Of a stretch of 64,000 bases of DNA, positions 1-11,789 are shown piece by piece. Origin of the DNA: Adineta ricciae. Taxonomy: Eukaryota; Rotifera; Eurotatoria; Adinetida; Adinetidae. Each line of letters starts with the position of its first letter. Position 1 is the stretch's first letter. The notes beneath the pieces were generated by a model. It was not told the DNA's origin, did not search any database, and saw nothing but the letters and a program-made list of their open reading frames with translations. The DNA lies in contig CAJNOJ010000023.1 in assembly GCA_905250025.1 (NCBI GenBank), positions 124,001-188,000 on the forward strand, given 5' to 3'. The position numbers were made by a program, and so were the translations under genes.

Positions 1-193
1 ATAGTTCAAACAATTGTTGCTCATTTGAAGATTGAAATCGAAATAAATCAGTACAGAGCACAATCGTCAACATTGAACTCTCGATCGATGAAGTCAAAGG
101 AAATGTATTCAGGATAGAACCGTGACATAATTGTATCAATGACGCTAGTTCAACTTTCGACTAAAACAAAAAATTGAAATTTTAATTGAAAAG

Positions 194-1234
194 CTATTCA
201 CTTTGAATTACCATTTTATCTTGACAACCATCGCATAGAAGAAAGAATTGACAATTGTGGAATAATTTCATTTGTTTTGCTAAGCGACTCTTTCGCATAC
301 CATCGTGATATTCTCCGAAAGGAATGTCACCGCGAATTTCATACTTCATTTCATTCAGAATCTGATTGTGTTGCAAACATTCGTTAATCCATTGATAACT
401 CATGATGAATAAATGACGAGCAATTGCTTGAAATAGTTTCATCGTTAGTGGACACAAAAGTGGTTGTTCTTCATTTCCGATGATTAAATGTGTTGTACAA
501 TTGTCAACTTGTTCGCATAATGCCACTTGATCCGAATGATTCATAGCAAAACGTTGAAGATTTGTCTGAAATGCATCGGAATTTCTGTTAGAGTACTATC
601 TTTCTAAGTTGTTTTCACTTACAATTTGTTCGCTATTGAGACAAGAATATGCAATACAGATACGTTTATCGTTCGAATGTGTTGAATCACTTGTTTCATC
701 TTCAGATGAGAACGATAAATCAAGAATCTTCTTCAATTCGTGTAGATCGTCTTTTTCGTTCTTCTTTTGTCGCTTTCCATTTATTTTCACTGGTAATTTG
801 TGTTCTTTACGCATTTTCACACGAGCATTTGTAAACCAGATGGTGATTTGCGCCGAAGTCATTTTCGTTTTGGTCATCAGCATTTGTTTTTCACTCTCTG
901 TCGGATCTGAAAATACTCATATGAGCGAGAAACGATAGGAAACAGAATACTTACATGGATGATCCTGATGTTCGTACAACCATTGTTTCAATGGACCAGT
1001 AGAATTTCGTTCGCGACCGGTTGTACTGAACAATGTTGATAATTTGCTATTTTCCGTATCCATCATTGACTCGATCGACACTACAGGACTGTTGAGATAC
1101 TGTACTGCTGTTACCGTATTCAGCTGATCAGTCGTTTCGCAGGATTGTTGACTGAGTATGTCCATTAATGAAGACCCAGCTGACGCTATTGCGATACTGA
1201 TCAATGAATTATTCGACGCAACTTCCGATGGCAT
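194..1234 (-). CDS. TALE-class homeobox protein, Mohawk/Iroquois-like
   Basis: Three exons (1234-955, 906-623, 565-194) join in frame to 311 residues. The homeodomain is split by the first intron: exon 1 ends in GPLKQWLYEHQDHP and exon 2 continues YPTESEKQ, then the recognition helix ITIWFTNARVKMRKEHK. The PYP between helices 1 and 2 is the three-residue loop extension of TALE homeodomains. PLKQWLY resembles Mohawk (MKX), and WFxNARxxxRKE fits the Irx/Mkx group. Known role of the family: sequence-specific nuclear transcription factor in development. The recognition helix carries IWFTNARVKMRKE where Irx/Mkx usually have WFANARRRLKKE, so it is divergent. No further domain is seen in the C-terminal 180 residues, which are Ser/Asp/Glu-rich and then Cys/His-containing. 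The start is the first ATG of the open exon. Mohawk versus Iroquois is not resolved. Confidence 0.85.
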
Positions 1235-1732
1235 TTTATCAATAGAATACTTGTGCTTTGAATTTCTCAGGCAAGATGCGTATATAAAATTAGCAAATGC
1301 ATTTGCATCAGATATATACTCTTCAGGTGAACAATGAAATGCCGACCGCAGCGAAAAAGTCGGTCATCGACAGATATGCTCGACGGCTATGATCACAGAT
1401 TCGCATTGTTTCCTATGAAGACGCATATGGACGATTGATGACCGTTGGAAATGCTACTAGCAACGATTATGCATATCAATTTTTCATTCGAAGCAGCAAT
1501 CCTGTACGTTCAGATCCGAGTTCACTTCTCTTACACTATTCACTGAATGAGATAAGATGAAAGGGAGAGCTAATTGGTTCATCTACTTCACTTATTCACA
1601 ATAGAACAGAACACGACTCTGATTACTGTTTCATAAACATAACAAGATGATCTATTCTAATTTAAATTGGCTTTTCCTTATCAGAATAATAAAAGTATGC
1701 CAAAATAATTCGTTTTCATTCACAAAATCAAC
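1235..1732. other. Intergenic region between divergent genes
   Basis: About 500 bp between the homeobox gene (leaving leftward) and a small gene (leaving rightward), so it probably holds both promoters. An AT-rich tatataaaa-like stretch lies near 1280. No ORF with coding character is seen. Confidence 0.5.
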
Positions 1733-2278
1733 ATGCCTCGCTCACACCATTCTCGCAAACGTCATCATTCTTCGTCTTTCATCAAATTCGTTGCCCGCAT
1801 TCAGCACACATTTTCTTCGAAAAATCTCAAATCATCAACTCCAGTTGTTTCACAAATGCCACCAATGCATCCTGTGAATTCAACTCCTGTAAGTTTCATC
1901 CACTGAAAACAAGTTCGCATTTCGTCAATCCATTCTCTTCTGCAGGTACCGATATTTCCATCGTTTCCAAATCATCCACGTTGTCGATTGTCACAAATTC
2001 TCTACGATCCATTGCATCAAGTGGAATACTTAAGCGAAATAGAAGAAAAGACCAATTCTGATATTTCCGATCAATCACTCGCTGTTGACGACAACGACTC
2101 GTGTTATGATTCCATGAGTGAACATCGCAACGATCGATTTAATCTATCGCAAATGAACGTGAGCATGGATCAAGTCGACAATCATTCTACTGAAATAATC
2201 AAACTGCCCAAATTACCTTGCTCATTGGAGAATGCTCGCTTTCATTCGACTGCAATCAATGATACTGGAAATTTTTGA
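1733..2278 (+). CDS. Small protein of unknown function
   Basis: Two exons (1733-1888 and 1946-2278) separated by a 57-bp GT-AG intron give 162 residues. The N-terminus is basic and His/Ser-rich (RSHHSRKRHHSSS). The middle is Pro-rich, and the C-terminal half is acidic and Ser/Asp-rich. No membrane segment, signal peptide or known domain is recognised. The reading frame stays open across the intron and ends in a TGA just before an AT-rich 3' region with an AATAAA-like signal near 2335. An upstream exon cannot be excluded. I do not recognise the family. Confidence 0.6.
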
Positions 2279-2724
2279 ATTGTATACTTCACTGTTTTTT
2301 TTTGTCTAATTTCTTGTGATATGTATTAATTTATAATAAATTATTCTTTGATCCTCAGGGTCGATTAATTAGAAGAGAGAAAAATTTTGTTTGGAGAAAG
2401 AAATATTGCTACGCGTGCACACTATTCTACTCTCATAGACAGGACTGTTGTTCAAAGTGAACTGTCTTCGAGAAATGAACATGGGAAGAATTAGGTCTTA
2501 GTACTGCTCTTTGTTGATATCAATTTCATTTTCTGTATCGTTGATGTGGTGCATCATCTTTGCTAACGAGCAGTGCACTAGTCCTTGCATTGAATTACAA
2601 TCATTCCGATTTTGTGCCATATAGTGGATGCATGTGTCTGACAACTAGTGACATACGATACTGATTGGTTCTAATCATAGAAACCAATGACTCATTGCTA
2701 TTAGTACAGAGTTGTTCTGTCAGT
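2279..2724. other. Short intergenic region
   Basis: 3' end of the small gene (polyadenylation-like ataataaatta near 2335) followed by the 5' region of the F-box gene. Splice-acceptor-like ctaatcatag lies near 2680. No separate gene is seen. Confidence 0.4.
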
Positions 2725-4067
2725 ATGGTATACAACTCAATTCCTGTCAGATCAATGGACGAGTATGTTGCTGATGAAGAGGACAAGGTCGATTGTTCCA
2801 CATCAACGCAATCGCTAAATTTTCTCACTTCAGTATACGATGTGACTCGTGGAATATTTCGTCATCTACCTATTCGGTCAGTGGATTCTTGTTCATTAGT
2901 TTGTCAGTCGTGGGCAGAGATATCACGTTTTACCAAAGCACATCGTCACGCAATTCATGCGTTGACTTACCCGTCAGATCCACTCTCATCAACAACGATA
3001 TGTTCAAATCTCCTACACGATTTCGATCAATTCATAACCTCTTATATAAACAATAGTCTATGGTCCATTCCCACATTAGCTTTAGTTGTATCAACGAATA
3101 TTTTAGCAAGTAAAGGTTTTTATTCGTCTCCTCACTCTCCACCACCGTCAAAGTATACCGAAACAAACAATTTAACACGAATCACTGAACGATTCGATAT
3201 TTCTCAGGCTTTGCTGAGACATTTGAACAAATCATGTAAAATGTTAACGATCGCTGCTGATGGAATCATTGCTTCCACGGAGAATCACCAATCGAATGAA
3301 ATTGAATCAGGTAATTTTTATTTATAGATTATGCTCGTTTGATTCAACTCTTTTTTCTCTGTCAAGATGATGCAATTGGTATTTTATTTCTGCCACATTT
3401 TCCTCCTGATGTTCTCGGCGTCTATCCATTTGAAATACCATCCAATGCGCAAATAGCATCGGATATGTCTCGTACTGACTTACATCGTTTTCTCGGCTCC
3501 GTACCCAACGATGTCTCAATTCGATGTGTTATATTCTTCTTCGTTCAGCGCCAATCCTATGCAGTTGGTTGTATAAAAAAATTACTCGAATATTATCCAT
3601 CCGAAATTGCCATTATCGGTGGTTTTGTCGATAAAATTAGTTACGACGATCGACAAATTCATCCCACACGAACATCATACGACGCATGTGGAATTGTCAT
3701 CACAGGCGATAAAAAACGCTTGCATATTGGAGAGATACTTTTGGAAAATCACATACGTACACGTGAACAAATACGTGATAAATTAATGAAATTGAAAGAT
3801 CTTGAATGCGATCATTCGATCTCATTTGCGATCCAAATTAGTTGTATTGCTCGTGGTTCAAATTACTATAATGATGAACAGAATGTTGAATGTTCAGAAT
3901 TTCGAAAACTCTTTCCGAACACGCCGCTCATCGGTGTGTTTGGCAATGGTGAACTTGGACATGACTATTTACCGAATGAAAAACAGATAATTACCAAGCA
4001 ACAAGCTGGCAAGAATTTATTTCGCGGCTATTCATCCGTGTTTACACTGATCTCTCTACATCTTTGA
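2725..4067 (+). CDS. FBXO22: F-box protein with FIST domain, FBXO22-like
   Basis: Two exons (2725-3310, 3367-4067) with a 56-bp intron give 428 residues; human FBXO22 is 403. An F-box sits near residues 40-70 (IFRHLPIRSVDSCSLVCQSW). The rest matches the FIST-N/FIST-C layout of FBXO22: MLTIAADGII, AIGILFLPHFPPDV, IAIIGGFVD, and a C-terminus with TPLIGVFGNGELG followed by SSVFTLISL. Known role of the family: substrate receptor of an SCF ubiquitin ligase; the FIST region is shared with bacterial sensory proteins. The start is uncertain: ATG at 2725 or 2755, or an upstream exon. BLZF1 follows in the same direction after 118 bp. Confidence 0.8.
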
Positions 4068-4170
4068 ACAGTATTTTTATAGCAGATTATATATATATAT
4101 AATTTACATGATTGAATTTTGTTTGCTTTCTTCAATTATATAGTAGCAATATAATCAAAATAATCTTTTG

Positions 4171-4182
4171 TTCTCTTTTAGA
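4171..4182 (+). promoter_or_regulatory. Candidate trans-splice acceptor of a downstream operon gene
   Basis: A strong polypyrimidine tract plus AG (ttctctttta g) ends three bases before the BLZF1 start codon and about 115 bp after the FBXO22-like stop. No open exon precedes it, so a spliced leader could be added here. Bdelloid rotifers are known to trans-splice a leader; its use at this site is inferred. Confidence 0.5.
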
Positions 4183-4185
4183 TAC

Positions 4186-5803
4186 ATGAATTCCGGTACT
4201 CCGGTGAGGAACAACAAGCGTACACATAAACATCTGAATTACATTCCATGGGAACCCAATCGAGCAGCAGTATCGAGAGTAGAGCAGACTAAGCTTATGC
4301 ACTCGGTGCCTGAACAAGCAATTTCCACGCAATTGTATCGATATCAGAATACCAGTAAATCACCATCACCGATAACCGTGATGGGAAAAGACACAATCAA
4401 TGCAGGAAATAAAGTCAAGCCGACGGCGACTGTCGAACCATTTCAAGCATCAATTAACGTCGATGAGATTCTTTATGGCGCTAGGTGAGAGACAAGTACT
4501 TTTCCTGTTTTCAACATTTGTTGCATATTTTCGTCTCTGAAATATTACGCAGTTGTAGTTGTAATAAGAATGACTATAAAAGAACAGTTGTTACCAGAGA
4601 TAATCGATTCGATTTGATCTATAATTAGATCGTCGACTCCACCTAATTACTTATCTACGGATCTGAATTTGTCCAGCGATCAACAGGAACTGAAAAACGA
4701 ACTGGAAAAGACTCAAGAAGAAAACGCCGCACTCAAACAACAACTCGAAATTCAAACTCAGGTATTGAAGTCAGTTCATTCAGTAGCGCACGTCTTTTAT
4801 GCTCGATCTAGGTTAATGCGGAATTGAAAAAACTATTAGTTGCATCAGTTGGCACAGATTTTCAATATCGACTGGAACGACTTCTTCGGTAAATTTCTTG
4901 ATATTCTTTTTTATTACAATGATGGAAATCATTCATTTAGTGATAAGTATCGTTATGAACTGGAAATTCAAGTTTTGACAACAAAAATCAATGATCTACT
5001 CGAAGATATCGAAAAACTGACCATTCAATGTGACATTCATCAAAGTAAAGCAGCAGCAAGCAGGTAGATTTACATAAAAAATCTCCACCGCATACAATCT
5101 TCCTTATTGCTCTGTTTTGTAGAGTTCTGATTGATGAACTTGGCATGCATAAGAATTTACTCAGTGTTCAATACAATGATTGTTCAAACGTTATCCAACG
5201 TTTGCTTGCTGAGCGCTCGAAAATAGCGAAAGAATTGATTCAAACTCATAGGTAAACACACATGTTTACGCATAAAAGAAAATTATCGGTATACCCATTG
5301 AACTCTAGCTATTTATCATTACTCAATGAAGTGTCTTTGAAAAATACTCACAAACATCTCTCTCTGACTCCTAAGTTCGATCTAATTCAACTCTCGTCCT
5401 ACTTACAAAACTTAGCATCGTCATTGTATACTTATTTGAAACAAACGGTCTTTCACGGGCAAATAAATCAACGGCAAATGAGTATACAACTCGAACTAAC
5501 CGAAACAGAAACTTGTGCACTTGAAGTGAGTATTTCTGTTGCTTTTCGTGACAAAAGTAAAACTTCTGGCTTGATCGATATATTTAGATTTTACAAAGTC
5601 ATACATTGGTATCGTCATTGCAAACATCGGACAATTCCATTGAGAAGAGTTTTAACAACATCGAGCAATTAGAGTCGATGATCAATCGTTTGAAGTTAGT
5701 GAACCAGAAAAAATCTCATGAACGCTTTCATCCAACCACACGTTATGAAAATTTAACCTTAAATTGTTGTCGTGATTGTTCAGGAGAAATCCATATCGTT
5801 TAG
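4186..5803 (+). CDS. BLZF1: Golgin-45 (basic leucine zipper nuclear factor 1)
   Basis: Seven exons (4186-4484, 4629-4761, 4812-4888, 4941-5063, 5123-5251, 5309-5525, 5588-5803) join without a stop to 397 residues; human BLZF1 is 400. Diagnostic blocks are the coiled-coil stretch ELKKLLVASVGTDFQYRLER, then KLTIQCDIHQSKAAASR, and the C-terminal block ERFHPTTRYENLTLNCC with CSGEI, almost residue for residue the end of vertebrate Golgin-45. Known role: Golgi matrix protein that binds GRASP55 and Rab2 and is needed for Golgi structure. The start ATG follows a splice acceptor by three bases, and the gene may be the second member of an operon with the FBXO22-like gene. AATAAA-like signals follow the stop near 5845. 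Confidence 0.93.
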
Positions 5804-6253
5804 TCGACTTTGTCTTTGTCTTATGGTGAATTATTTAACTTAAAATAAATGTGTCTTTCCTATGTTCACTTTCTTTTAATCAGAAAATCATTGCACAGAA
5901 ATCATTCGTTTAGCTTTTCATATATTGCGTAGTCAATCCGCATCAGCTACTTTAAGTTGACAAATACATTTATTTTCATAGCTAACACTGTTTTTACAAT
6001 CGAATATATCATAAAATCATACATAAACTCTTTCATATCTAAATGCACACTAGACGAAAACACAGACTAAAAAAAACACATGAACTGTGTTCCTTTTTTC
6101 GATCATTATTCAATGTCTCTTTAGAATTCTCGATATCGAAGATGATGATTTGGGTGCATAAACAGACGATGTCGAGTTGTTCTCTGCGAGAAATTTTCGA
6201 TTTTCAAGTTCTATTACATACCAATCATAGATTTTCGATAGGAGAGAATTAGT
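5804..6253. other. Intergenic region between convergent genes
   Basis: Holds the 3' end of BLZF1 (taaaataaa near 5840) and, in the other direction, the 3' untranslated region of the bZIP gene. Short open frames here have no recognisable coding character. Confidence 0.5.
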
Positions 6254-6838
6254 TCACGAATTCGAGGTCATGTTGAATAATTTAAAACGCCATTTGATTG
6301 GCATCGGTGCTGGTACTGTTGTTGTTTTATCCAGCAGTGATTCTTCTTCTGGGAGATTCGCTTGTGATGACTGCTCGAGAAGACTTTGTACTTGTGCAGG
6401 ACTTGATCTTTGTTCAGGAAGTTTCTCTTCATCGTCCGTATTGGATAAGTGGCCAAATTTTCTTGCTAACATATCAATTTTGGCTTTCAGGATCTGATTT
6501 TCAGTGCTTAATTGTGTTAGTTTTGTTTCCAGAACTAAGTCATTCATTCGCCGTTTAACGCGTGAGCGTTTCGCTGACAGATTGTTCTTCGATCGTTGAC
6601 ACCAATAGACTGGATCTTTTTTCTCATCTGGGATGAAAGCCCGTTTTTTCCGACGTGATTTATTGTTCAGTAAGACATATTCTTTTTGCTGTAGATCAGG
6701 ACTAGAACATGATGATGACGTTGATACTGATGAGAGAGACGATGGTGATGTTGCAAGAATATCTGAATACGAAGGTGTTTTATTCGAAGTATTCCATGTT
6801 GAAGATGGTGGTGGGGGTGGTGAAGAAGACGCCGACAT
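6254..6838 (-). CDS. bZIP transcription factor, NFIL3/E4BP4-like
   Basis: Single exon, 194 residues. The N-terminal 70 residues are Ser/Pro-rich. The bZIP domain (about 77-140) starts [18 protein letters not shown] and runs through the basic region [16 protein letters not shown] into a heptad zipper ([19 protein letters not shown]). [10 protein letters not shown] directly before the basic region is typical of the NFIL3/PAR/CES-2 group. The first Ala of the usual N-x-x-A-A-x-x-S-R DNA-contact signature is Ser here. Known role of the family: DNA-binding repressor or activator in circadian and stress programmes. It lies head-to-head with CCDC93 across about 485 bp. No introns. Confidence 0.85.
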   Translation of the reverse strand: MSASSSPPPPPSSTWNTSNKTPSYSDILATSPSSLSSVSTSSSCSSPDLQQKEYVLLNNKSRRKKRAFIPDEKKDPVYWCQRSKNNLSAKRSRVKRRMNDLVLETKLTQLSTENQILKAKIDMLARKFGHLSNTDDEEKLPEQRSSPAQVQSLLEQSSQANLPEEESLLDKTTTVPAPMPIKWRFKLFNMTSNS

Positions 6839-7323
6839 ATATCGAAGTTATTCGAACAATTTTAATTGATGATATACTAGTCATAAAAACGAGCAAGAGA
6901 TCTCAAGACGAGAACGACGACAAGCTGCCCGTCCGACCGTTCAATAGTTCGTCGTCTGTCTGGACATTGAGTATTGCTCTTTCTTTTTTTTCTTCTATTC
7001 TTTTACAATGACCAGACAGTGATGGAGAATGTCTACCTTGAGTGAGTGAACGCGGGCCAAACAGAGCGCAAGAGAGGGAGGGCAGCAGACACATACATAG
7101 ACAGAATGAATTGATGGCGAGACGATCGTGTCATAACAAACACATACACACATAGTTTGCACTCGATAGAGCGAAAGCAAGAGAGAGAGAGAAAAAGGTC
7201 AAGTATAGATTTGTCTCTTGTTGTTTCTTTCTTTCAATCAATCAATGGTTAATGAATTGTTCATAATTTCAGATCTGAAAAAGGAAACAAAATCTCAATA
7301 AAAAAGAAAAAAAGAAAGAAAGA
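6839..7323. other. Bidirectional upstream region, purine/pyrimidine-biased
   Basis: Region between the divergent bZIP and CCDC93 genes. It contains CT/GA-rich and CA-rich tracts (agagagagag near 7180, cacatacacacat near 7140) and probably carries both promoters and 5' leaders. No gene is seen. Confidence 0.5.
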
Positions 7324-9776
7324 ATGTTATCAACAATAGAACAAAAAATGCAAACACTACTAGTACAACAAAAAATGAGCACTCTGGACGAAGAAGGAAG
7401 ATTGAGACAGGTATCAATCATTGATATCACTTAATTACTATTTATAACGTGAAAAAAAGATCTTGATTCGTATATATATATATATATTTCGAATAAAAAG
7501 AAAACCTGAAATGATTGATTTGTATCTTCTTTTCTTTCTATAATTAGTTTGATATACGTGAAGATCCTGAACAGAAAGCTAAATGCGATCAGACAATGGA
7601 ATTGCTGTTAGCCGCTGGCTATTTTCGTGTGCGGATCAAAGGCTTGTCTGAATTTGATAAAGTAGTCTTTCGATTTCTTATGTCTATATACACATACACA
7701 TACTCATCCTTTTCATATAGGTGGTCGGCGGTCTTGCCTGGAGCATTCAAGCTTGTAATTTCACTGTTGATATAGATGTTCTTTATCAAGAGAATGCGAG
7801 TCTTGGACAAAAAATGTATAAACATGTACATATTTGAGATTCACAATGTCTTTGTTTTTGTTTGTTATTAGAGCATTGACAGAACGTATCGTTCTAGTTT
7901 TATCTCGCATGAAATGTCCACATGCAATCGAACCTCATCAGATACAAGGCGGAGATTTTATTCATATATTTCCAGTTGTCCAATGGCTCGTTAAACGAGT
8001 CTTTGATCGACGTGCAGAAATCGGTGATTTCAATCGAGCTTACGCGTTAAGTCAATATGAAAAGCAATTCGGTGAAGTAAAAGTTCAACAGCAACAGCCA
8101 TCATCATTTACACACAATATTGAATCAATCCGAGTAAGACAATTGCCAATTTGGACAGTTTATCTAAGAGTTCTTGTGTAGATTCGTCATCGACCGAAAC
8201 GTCGTTATCGATGTTTGGATAAGAAGCCAAAACGTTTAACGAGCCTTGATGAACGCCATAAGTGTATTCATTCTACGCTTGTCGAATTCGGTCAGATACA
8301 TCAATTACTTCCATCTTCGGACGAAAAGGATAAACCTCAGCAAGACATGGCTGCACTTATCAAAAACATGGTCGATGAAAAAGTATTATTGATTTCTTTT
8401 CCTTCTCAAAATGTAAATTTCTTTTGCAAATTTTAGTCGAAAATTCCCACTCAAATTGTACACACATTAGTCAATCAACAACAAGATACTTTGCGTGAAA
8501 TTATCGAAGATTTTGAAGAAAAAGTAGATAATCTATTTTGAAAATCGAACTAGCTGTTTTTACTCTTGAAAGGAGAAACAACGTCTGCAAGAAGCACTTC
8601 TATCTGAAAGTGGTCAACAGCAATTAGCTATTCGTACATATAAAATACAGCTAAGTAAACAAAGTGAAAGAATGCACACATTGCAAATTGAAATTGAACG
8701 AGCAAAAAAAGAGAAAGAAGAAAAAAAATATCAAGCTTTGGAAGTAAATACTAAATTTCCATCAATCTCATATCGTATTTTTCTCTTTCTTAGATTAAAC
8801 AGCAACATGAACAATTAAATGAAGAACTTGAACAAATTGCAGTTCAGACAACAGAAATCGATCCTGAGTAAGTTTGATTGAAATGTTCAAATCGAATCTT
8901 AACAATTATTTACTTCAGATCGTTGAAACGCGTAGAAGTCTTAGTAGATGAATACGAAACAGTTAAAAAACAAGAAAGTGAACGACGCGCAATGTATAAA
9001 AATGAGAAGAATCAATTGGAACAAGAAATTGAACAACTAGAAACGCGTTTACAAACACCAGAAGACACAGACACAGCCGAAACTGAAAAATTCGCACAAA
9101 TCGAAGAGCAACATAAATTAATATCTGATCGATTGCAAAAGCAACGAATTGTTCTAGTAAATAGGGTCAAATGTGATCTCAGGATTTGCAATAAAGTCAC
9201 TTTTTAGGCCAAAAAGAATCGTGAGATATCCGCCATTAGTCGTCAAATCGATGATATTCCAACTCCAATCGAGTTAGCACAATACCGTCAAGCATTTTTT
9301 CACTTATACAATCAAAGTGCCGTTCTCTATCGGCAAACCAAACAAAATTATACATTATACAACACATTTACCGATATGATCGATTACATGACAAAGGAAA
9401 TTACGCTGATTGAGTCGATTTACCAAGGTTATCCATTGTAAGTAAAAGGCAAAACATCCTGGAAATCATCTATTAACTGAATCTAGAGCGATCCAATCTC
9501 AGACAGGCAAAGAACATTTTCTTAAACAATTAGAAGGTATTGTCGAAAGTGTTCGTCATAATCGTATCAAAATCGATCGACGTCAGCAAGAAGAAAAGTT
9601 CAAACGTGATGGTTTAAATGTTCAATTAGCTCAACTAGTTGACAAAGCGCGGCAATATGCGAAGGTGTACAAAGATTTTCAAGAAGTAATTCAATTGTAC
9701 TTTTCCCAATCTTTTATTGCTTTTATTTCTACTCTAGGCAATCCAAGAACATGAGTATCTTCTTACAAATGTCTGA
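7324..9776 (+). CDS. CCDC93: Coiled-coil domain-containing protein 93 (CCC complex)
   Basis: Twelve exons (7324-7410, 7548-7661, 7721-7815, 7872-8133, 8182-8382, 8437-8523, 8573-8743, 8794-8867, 8919-9156, 9208-9437, 9487-9685, 9738-9776) join to 598 residues; human CCDC93 is 631. Diagnostic blocks: [21 protein letters not shown], then [25 protein letters not shown] and [16 protein letters not shown] in the N-terminal NN-CH-like domain, then [11 protein letters not shown], a long coiled coil, and the C-terminal [15 protein letters not shown]. Known role: with CCDC22 and COMMD proteins it forms the CCC complex that works with Retriever and WASH in endosomal recycling of receptors. The stop lies 26 bp from the stop of the convergent membrane protein gene. 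Confidence 0.95.
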
Positions 9777-9802
9777 TTAGCATATATTTTAAGCAAATAA
9801 AT

Positions 9803-10234
9803 CTATAAATTAACTATTTCTTCAACCACTGTTTGCTTCTTTTTCATATCTTGAGCAAGTGCAAATGTGATGGTAATCGCCGGTATTAAAATAACCACGT
9901 GTATAATGTCGAAAAGAATAATAATCAGGCGATAATGTAAGAGTATGCGGACAATTACATCGAACATTGTATAGAGCAGTTTTCCAATCAGAACATGGCC
10001 AGATACTTGAATAACTTGCCAGACAACTCGTTTCTTACATAGGATAATGCAAGACCAAAGTAAAACACCAAGAATCAGAAGACAATAGCCACACCAATAG
10101 ATTGTGAAAGCAATTTGCGATCGTCGTGGAAATGCATTGAATGAAAGATTTGCGATATGGATGACTAGATGAGGAATATAACTTAATGAACTGCATATAT
10201 GTAAGAAAATCAAACTGATACGATGAAGATCCAT
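9803..10234 (-). CDS. Four-helix membrane protein, tandem paralogue A
   Basis: Single exon, 143 residues, with about four hydrophobic segments (near 5-28, 42-65, 75-97, 102-125) and a charged C-terminal tail (QDMKKKQTVVEE). It aligns with the neighbouring gene at 10692-11180: VIQVSGHVLIGKLLY here matches IIRVTGILLIGEVFQ there, and FDIIHVVILIPAITITFALA matches LDVVHVWTFAAALYLTFRLA. It is therefore a tandem duplicate. No known family is recognised. The ATG start is followed at once by the first membrane segment. Confidence 0.7.
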   Translation of the reverse strand: MDLHRISLIFLHICSSLSYIPHLVIHIANLSFNAFPRRSQIAFTIYWCGYCLLILGVLLWSCIILCKKRVVWQVIQVSGHVLIGKLLYTMFDVIVRILLHYRLIIILFDIIHVVILIPAITITFALAQDMKKKQTVVEEIVNL

Positions 10235-10691
10235 GATGAAAAGCTTGGATTACGTGTTGTTGGGTTCTTCGAGGAAATAACTAAATAAATGTCAAGAAAA
10301 ATAATGGTTATATATTATCCCGCATATCCTTCATGTTTCTAATTAGCGAACGTCAATTAGGAGAAGAACATTGGAGGAAATGGAGCTTTCTTTCGTATAC
10401 ACATATCATTAGTATGGAACTACTCTTGTAAAACCATGTCCGAGATATACCAATGACCTTTTGAATGAAGTTCTTTTCATGGTAATTGCAACTGGAGATG
10501 AATTCATCTAGTCAGTTTGTCACTACTTTTATAGTAGGCGAGTCGATATTTATGGAAATAGTGATTAAAGCAGACCTTTGACGTGTTTCTCCGCGATTTA
10601 AATAAACCTTTTTTGTTCTTCCCACACATTGACATCATTCCCTCTAATATAACCAACAGTTTATTACTGGAAGACAAAAAAAGAAACAATT
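10235..10691. other. Spacer between the tandem membrane-protein genes
   Basis: About 460 bp with no convincing coding frame. It should contain the promoter of paralogue A and the 3' end of paralogue B. Confidence 0.5.
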
Positions 10692-11180
10692 TCAAACAAG
10701 TGCAAGTTCTCTGCCGTCGAGTATGTCGTCACTGACTGATGTGGAGAGCAATTGTAAATGCAGTAGATCTTTCTCTTGTTTGGAAATCTTCCTCGCTAAT
10801 CGAAATGTAAGATAAAGTGCGGCCGCAAATGTCCACACATGAACCACATCCAGAAAAACTTCTTCGGCTGAGACCGAATGTGTTCGAATGCCGTGTTGGA
10901 TAGTCACAGTGACAACTTGAAATACTTCTCCAATTAATAATATACCCGTGACACGAATGATACGAGCACCATATTGTTGACTATACCAAAGAACAAATAT
11001 ACATGTTGAATGATAAAGAGCGATCGAAAACGAATGATTTATGTATGCAATCGTGACCGAATCATGCTGTTCAGTTTTACAAGATTCTGTGTTTGATGAT
11101 GGATGAGGATGAAGATTATAGATAAGTAAAATTGTGATGAAAATATGTATGATGATAAGTACAAAACGTTCCTTTTCCAT
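10692..11180 (-). CDS. Four-helix membrane protein, tandem paralogue B
   Basis: Single exon, 162 residues. Hydrophobic segments lie near 6-22, 48-65, 74-93 and 105-125, with a longer loop between the first two than in paralogue A and a charged C-terminal tail (RKISKQEKDL). Homology to the gene at 9803-10234 is visible through the last two segments. Function unknown. The shared strand, lack of introns and neighbouring position point to local duplication followed by strong divergence. Confidence 0.7.
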   Translation of the reverse strand: MEKERFVLIIIHIFITILLIYNLHPHPSSNTESCKTEQHDSVTIAYINHSFSIALYHSTCIFVLWYSQQYGARIIRVTGILLIGEVFQVVTVTIQHGIRTHSVSAEEVFLDVVHVWTFAAALYLTFRLARKISKQEKDLLHLQLLSTSVSDDILDGRELALV

Positions 11181-11789
11181 TGAAGTAATTTCTGATCTGT
11201 TTCGTTTCTCTTCTCACATATTTATAATGTGAAGACGAAGTATCTTATCTTCGAACGAAAGAAGAATAGAAGTCAAACATAAATTACATTCCACTGGAAG
11301 TTTAGAAGTAAAATCCAGCCCAAAAGTATCCATCATTCGTCTGGTCGAAGACGTGCAAACGATAAGATGATTCACGAGAAATTGTATCTAAGAAAAAAAA
11401 TCATACACGATTTACTAATGATATTTTGATATTAAATCAAACGAACTGAATCTATTTGCATCTTATTTTTGTGTTCATATTAAAAATTGATTGTTACAAT
11501 TCTTCTTTTACATCATCCATCGATTGATACCAACACACACACGAATATTAAGGTGCGATATCGACTAATGCGTGATGAAATACATATGCATTTCATTCCT
11601 TTCAATTTGTTAAGAAGCGTTCGTATTGATTGTATGTAATAAAAACATCAAGATACATATCTTTAACGTGACAATCGATAGATTTGACGAAAACGTCCGA
11701 TGTTTTAATTGGACACTAGACATCTCACGCTGATAATGATAGAGAGATGTGTGCATTTTCATTAATATCATTATTGAGTATAAAGCGAT
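11181..11789. other. Intergenic region
   Basis: About 600 bp, AT-rich, between a leftward and a rightward gene. It probably holds the promoters of both. No coding frame stands out. Confidence 0.5.

Noticed and set aside
609-938. Plus-strand frame opposite the homeobox gene
   Set aside because: It is the antisense shadow of the homeodomain exon, whose minus-strand reading has the diagnostic WFxNAR helix.
10504-10695. Remnant third copy of the tandem membrane proteins
   Set aside because: The frame lacks the shared VxGxxLIG motif and hydrophobic pattern.
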